A DNA stretch of 64,000 nucleotides. Source: Ectobius pallidus (lineage: Eukaryota; Arthropoda; Insecta; Blattodea; Ectobiidae). The DNA lies in the NCBI GenBank assembly GCA_964059195.1, contig CAXKWD010000001.1, forward strand, positions 118,291,751 to 118,355,750, given 5' to 3'. Below the pieces are notes generated by a model. It was not told where the DNA came from. It was given only the letters and a program-made list of their open reading frames with translations, and ran no database searches. This document shows, in pieces, positions 59,801 to 64,000 of the stretch (position 1 is its first letter; the number at the start of each line of letters is the position of its first letter). The translations under genes were made by a program, and so were the position numbers.

Positions 59801-62800
59801 CTCCCGTTAAATATTAACCTAGAGCTTGAAATAACTTATAATAATCAATAGCCAATGTATAGATAAACAACTAAAATATCAAGAGTTCGATTTCTTATTA
59901 CTAAAGTAAAAGTTTAATAGTAGAACTTGCCATTTGCTACAATATAAAAGGGCAGATTCTAAAATCAAAAGCACTTCTGTAATTTACTCTGAAGTTTAAT
60001 ATAAAGGGTTAAATCTCATGCATTTGAGTAACTGACTGCTGTTGATATGATGATAAACAATTTTCATGAATTACGAATTTTTTAGTCTGCTGAGAAAATT
60101 TTATAACTTATTGCATATAAATGCATATTTCTGCCCTTTAAAATTATTTTGTCATATTTGAATACTTGTGCTTAAGTCAGTTTGGCCAATTTTTATGACT
60201 TACATTAAAAAATATAAAACATTGTTATTATTATATTTATTATTACAATTTTTCTCTCGGACAAAATAGATAGTAAAAATAGGATTCCATGTCCTAAAAT
60301 CAGTAGGCCCTATCATTCGGGCTAATGATTAATCGATTATCGTTTAACGTATGAGTATCGGCCTTTATGCGAGCCCTCTTTTGCGAGAAGTAGAGAATCT
60401 GCCTGCTGAATTAAATACGAACAAAGAAGGGTTTAGAAAACACAGTGGTGCGTTTGTAAATAGTGAGAGCAACAATAAAACAAGGAAAGGTTGCGTTAGT
60501 ACATGAGTCAATTTTTAGTTTATATTTCACACATTTTAAATGCATAGGTTGCATGGATATCGCAAGCATGAACTTCCTAATCCTCAATAATAAATTATGC
60601 CAATACTGCTTTATAATGTGGTGCCCTCTATAACAGTGTTATTAAGTACAAAAACATTATTAAGTACAAAAACATAATAAATGGAGGTTTTTATAAATTT
60701 TTCTCCATAAGAGAAACATTACTATGACATAATTGTGTCGCAATATTCATATCAACTGTGTGACAAAATTACAAAGTCTTCACACTTTGACAAGATTTCA
60801 CATGCTGCATGGTATAGCTGTAGTAGCCTATTTAATCTCACCAATGCTTGTGATAAAATTATAAAATTAGGCATTCCTAACTGTTTCGCACTTCTATCTT
60901 GCCAATGTAATGTTGTGTGTAACAACAAAGTCTAGTCAGAAATTACATATTACGTATAGGCTTATATTTCTGTACTAATTTCCATTGAAGATAAATCTAA
61001 GAATGACTTGCTAGTTAAAATTACAGGTGTTACAAAATACGATTTAATAATATTTGACCAAATTTTAAAGTGTTTAAAGTTTTATTGTTGTTCAAATAAC
61101 TTACTATTTAATAAGTAGTTCATCACTCATCACTTAGGTAAATAAATCATTATAATGAAATGGCTATTTATTAGAGCAATTTTTAATGATATTTTAAGCA
61201 AAATATATATTTTTTGAAACAGAAGACGTCATAAGCTAACAAACTGATGTACTTATGCATTGACTTTTACTCTGAATTTTTAAAATTCATTTACCAATTA
61301 TGGTCATTTTCATAAAATTTATATGTTATAGATAAAAGCTACTTTTTATTCTATTTTAACAAATAAATGAATTTTGACTGAGAACTGATGACTCACTAAT
61401 GTAACTTCAAACTCCATTAATCAAAACTTTCTTGTGAATCCATAGGCAATTTTGGAATCAGCTACAGTCGAGGCTTTATCTATGCAAAAGGTTTTCGGTA
61501 GTTTTACAATAGTGTTCACTGGATACAAAACAGATGTTCTGATGCAATATGAAGAATTAACCTTTCATTATAACTGAGAATTGACTTGATTTTGTAATTT
61601 AATTATAGGATTCGGTCATGCGACGTTTACTGGCGGGGAAATAAAACAAAAGTGATATCTCACATATCCGAGAGTTTATCGACCACAACTGTCAATTGTA
61701 TCGATTGTAAGCCAGGCTGGCTATTTGATTAATCCCTGAACACAGCCTTCTAAACACGTACAAAACGAATCCTTGTTTCCATTATTATGTTATATCGGGT
61801 CCTGAAACTTCGAAAATTGGGTTTGTTACGTGAGGGTTCGTGTTTCATCGAACATCTGCTCCATAATGCAATAGCACTGAGTTCGAGCCTGACACACCAG
61901 ATTTTGCTTCAAGAGAGCGTATAAGGGTCTTGGATTGTTATGTACTAGCTTGGAGACTTCTAGATTAAATGCCAATATATGAAGAAAGAAAAAAAGAAAG
62001 GGGGCATCTATTAATTCACATTTGTTTGGCCTAGGTAATTGTTTAATCCGAAGGGCATATTTGAAAAGCAACCACAAGCTCATTCATTCTATTTTCTTTT
62101 CTTCTTGATTGCTTTGCCGCACGACTCTTCTCATTTTCATATTGAATTACAATATCTTTATTACAGCATTGTTCATCTCTCGTTCGTTTTGATGAATTTT
62201 CGTCAGGAGTGTTCGTTGCTCTTTTACTTGAATTCTCCATTTTCCCACTTTTACTAACTTCACCCACTGTAGCTATGCTCCTCTTACCCAGTGGGCTATG
62301 GGAACCGAGCAAGGCCACAATCAACTAATTTCACAACTGAATACGATCTATACGGAAACACCAACTTAAATATATTACATTATCTGGATGTACCTCATGC
62401 AGAAAACATAGGCTATTTCAATATTCTTGCAACATTTTATTTGTTATGAAGCCTCTCTTCTGGTCATTAAAGAGCCGAAAGATGGTAATTTACTTTTAGG
62501 AGTAATTAATAATTCACTTGAAGAAAAACTGCATTTTATCAGATAAAGTTTAATATTCCGAAAATGTAAAGATTACATACGTTCTAACTGTAAGGAATGT
62601 AGACTATTCCCACTTCCTATAGTAATATTACTTGTCTACTATTACTGCTGCTACAGTTACTACCAAAACTACTACTACTGCCCCTAATTTAATACCACTT
62701 TGCATCTAATCTCAGTTAACGATTAATTGAAGAGGGAGATGCAATATGAAACTTTCCATTATTGCAGACATGAAGATTGTGCCATGTAGAACTTATGACT

Positions 62801-64000
62801 GTGGTATCTAGTGGTAACCTAGACAATGGAAAGTATCTCGCTGTTATTGGTTTAACATTAATAAAGCTGTTACTGGCATGTTACTTACACTGGGACTTGC
62901 AGTTTAATGAGAAATTTTAACCACGGCAGGGGACTAGTTCACATCTCGTAACTACACTAAGAATTTTGACAGTTTGGAAAATCCGTGTAAAATTTATCAG
63001 AGCAGAACCCGAACCCCTTATACCATATTCATCCACCTTCTGGAAATCGCACTGCTAAGTTATTTAAGTCGTAAAGCAGAGGTGGAGTCTTCGTCTTCGT
63101 CGTCACCTTCTTCTTCTTCTTCTTCTTCGTCTTCGTCTTCTTCTTGGTCTTCTTTTACTTCTTCTTCTACATAATGGAATTAGGCATTCAAGCTTGCTTG
63201 CACATTAAGAAAGCGTCTCTTATCATTCAGAGATGATATGCGTGCACGGTTCCAGGTAAGATATCCCGGGACTGTCAGTTACCAATGTAAGTTAAGCCAA
63301 ATACACAAACCCATGTTATTATCCGGATTTTTAAAGAACAGATTTATTGCTCCATGATGTAACGATACATGCTTATGTGAACAATATCAATATGCTTGGG
63401 TGTCATATTTACAATTATTATACATTAGTTTTTTTCCTAGACTTGTAATTGATAACTTTCATTCTCCTTATGGAGTGCGAGTTGACTGATTTGAGGTGAC
63501 CGAGAAATCCAAAATCCAATCTATTGCAATTTTACGGTGGATTGTTTGGAGGTTGCTTCCGAATTTACATAAATTAGATTAAAAATTAATGTGTTTTTTC
63601 CTCTAAAAACATACTTGAATAATTGATATCTGGTATGAAAATAATATTATCCCGAATAAGAAATCGGCTTTAAAATGGATTCCTGAAAGTAGTGCTTAAA
63701 AACTAACTCTCAAAGAATTAGTGTTATAATAGCACCTTAAGTATAGGCAAGTTGAGTACACTGCTTTTGTTCAACCATAATTAAATGTTTAAGTTTTGAG
63801 ATCATAGACTCAAACGGAGACGGCTAACCTTGGCAATCAGTAGTTGGCAAGTTCTCGTGTTTCGCGATGGATGGCAGCTGATGGAGTGCGTATAAGTCGA
63901 AACTTCTCCTGGTCACTTTAACATCAAGCCAACAGACTTTAAAATACGAAATGAACTCAATTTACTAAAATCTCAGAATTGATTTTATTTTAAATATGCC
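56894..64000. other. No gene recognised across 7.1 kb
   Basis: AT-rich non-coding DNA. Small frames at 57456-57659, 57808-58023, 58946-59206, 60735-60935 and 62043-62324 have no recognisable domain. A 17-bp word ending aagtacaaaaac is tandemly doubled near 60638-60675. A (TTC)n/(GTC)n compound repeat lies at about 63087-63172 and makes the poly-Ser end of the frame at 62974-63174. Confidence 0.5.
63087..63172. repeat. (TTC)n/(GTC)n compound microsatellite
   Basis: Irregular mix of ttc and gtc triplets, translated as poly-serine in one plus frame. Confidence 0.9.

Noticed and set aside
62043..62324. 93-codon charged minus frame as a nuclear protein exon
   Set aside because: Overlaps other frames on both strands, no splice or family support; kept only as unrecognised.

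Overview
This is eukaryotic nuclear DNA: AT-rich, gene-poor, with no operons or closely packed ORFs, and full of microsatellites, SINEs, LINE tails and DNA transposons. The transposon types (Ty3/gypsy with a tRNA-Lys primer site, hAT of two kinds, PIF/Harbinger-like MITEs, tRNA-derived SINEs), the very low gene density and the frequent palindrome AGGCCT suggest a large-genome arthropod, perhaps a hemimetabolous insect such as a cockroach. That identification is inference; no host gene here fixes the species. Most short ORFs are chance reading frames or lie inside repeats.

Layout. 1-2508 (minus) is an uninterrupted gag-pol frame of a Ty3/gypsy-type LTR retrotransposon, cut by the window edge inside reverse transcriptase. 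It is followed outward by a 5' leader, a perfect 18-nt tRNA-Lys primer-binding site (2871-2888) and a probably long LTR starting at 2894. 5.8-13.4 kb is non-coding, with diverged ~475-bp tandem duplications and a foldback hairpin. 13.44-18.2 kb holds a CpG-rich, promoter-like segment split by a 3.76-kb non-autonomous hAT-type element with an exact 8-bp target duplication. That element carries two tandem arrays and a T-rich block. This split CpG-rich segment is the best candidate for the first exon or promoter of a host gene; if so, much of the rest could be intron.

19.3-20.2 kb and 55.7-56.9 kb are two opposite copies of one non-autonomous repeat, differing in the number of internal ~145-bp units (3 against 5), with a broken third copy near 41.7-42.2 kb. 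22.5-23.3 kb is another tandem duplication. 24-34 kb carries a tRNA-derived SINE family (one full copy with target duplication, one truncated), two LINE 3' ends and several foldback elements.

36.6-39.0 kb is a Buster-like hAT element with a decayed transposase and exact TSD. 40.05-40.45 kb is a Harbinger-like MITE, 43.35-43.89 kb a second hAT type keeping only the transposase C-terminus, and 51.03-51.25 kb a small hAT MITE. A second tRNA-derived SINE family has four copies (36.1, 40.6, 45.7, 53.9 kb), two with clear target duplications. 56.9-64 kb shows only simple repeats. Apart from the retrotransposon, whose frame is intact as far as it can be seen, every recognisable coding sequence is a transposon relic.
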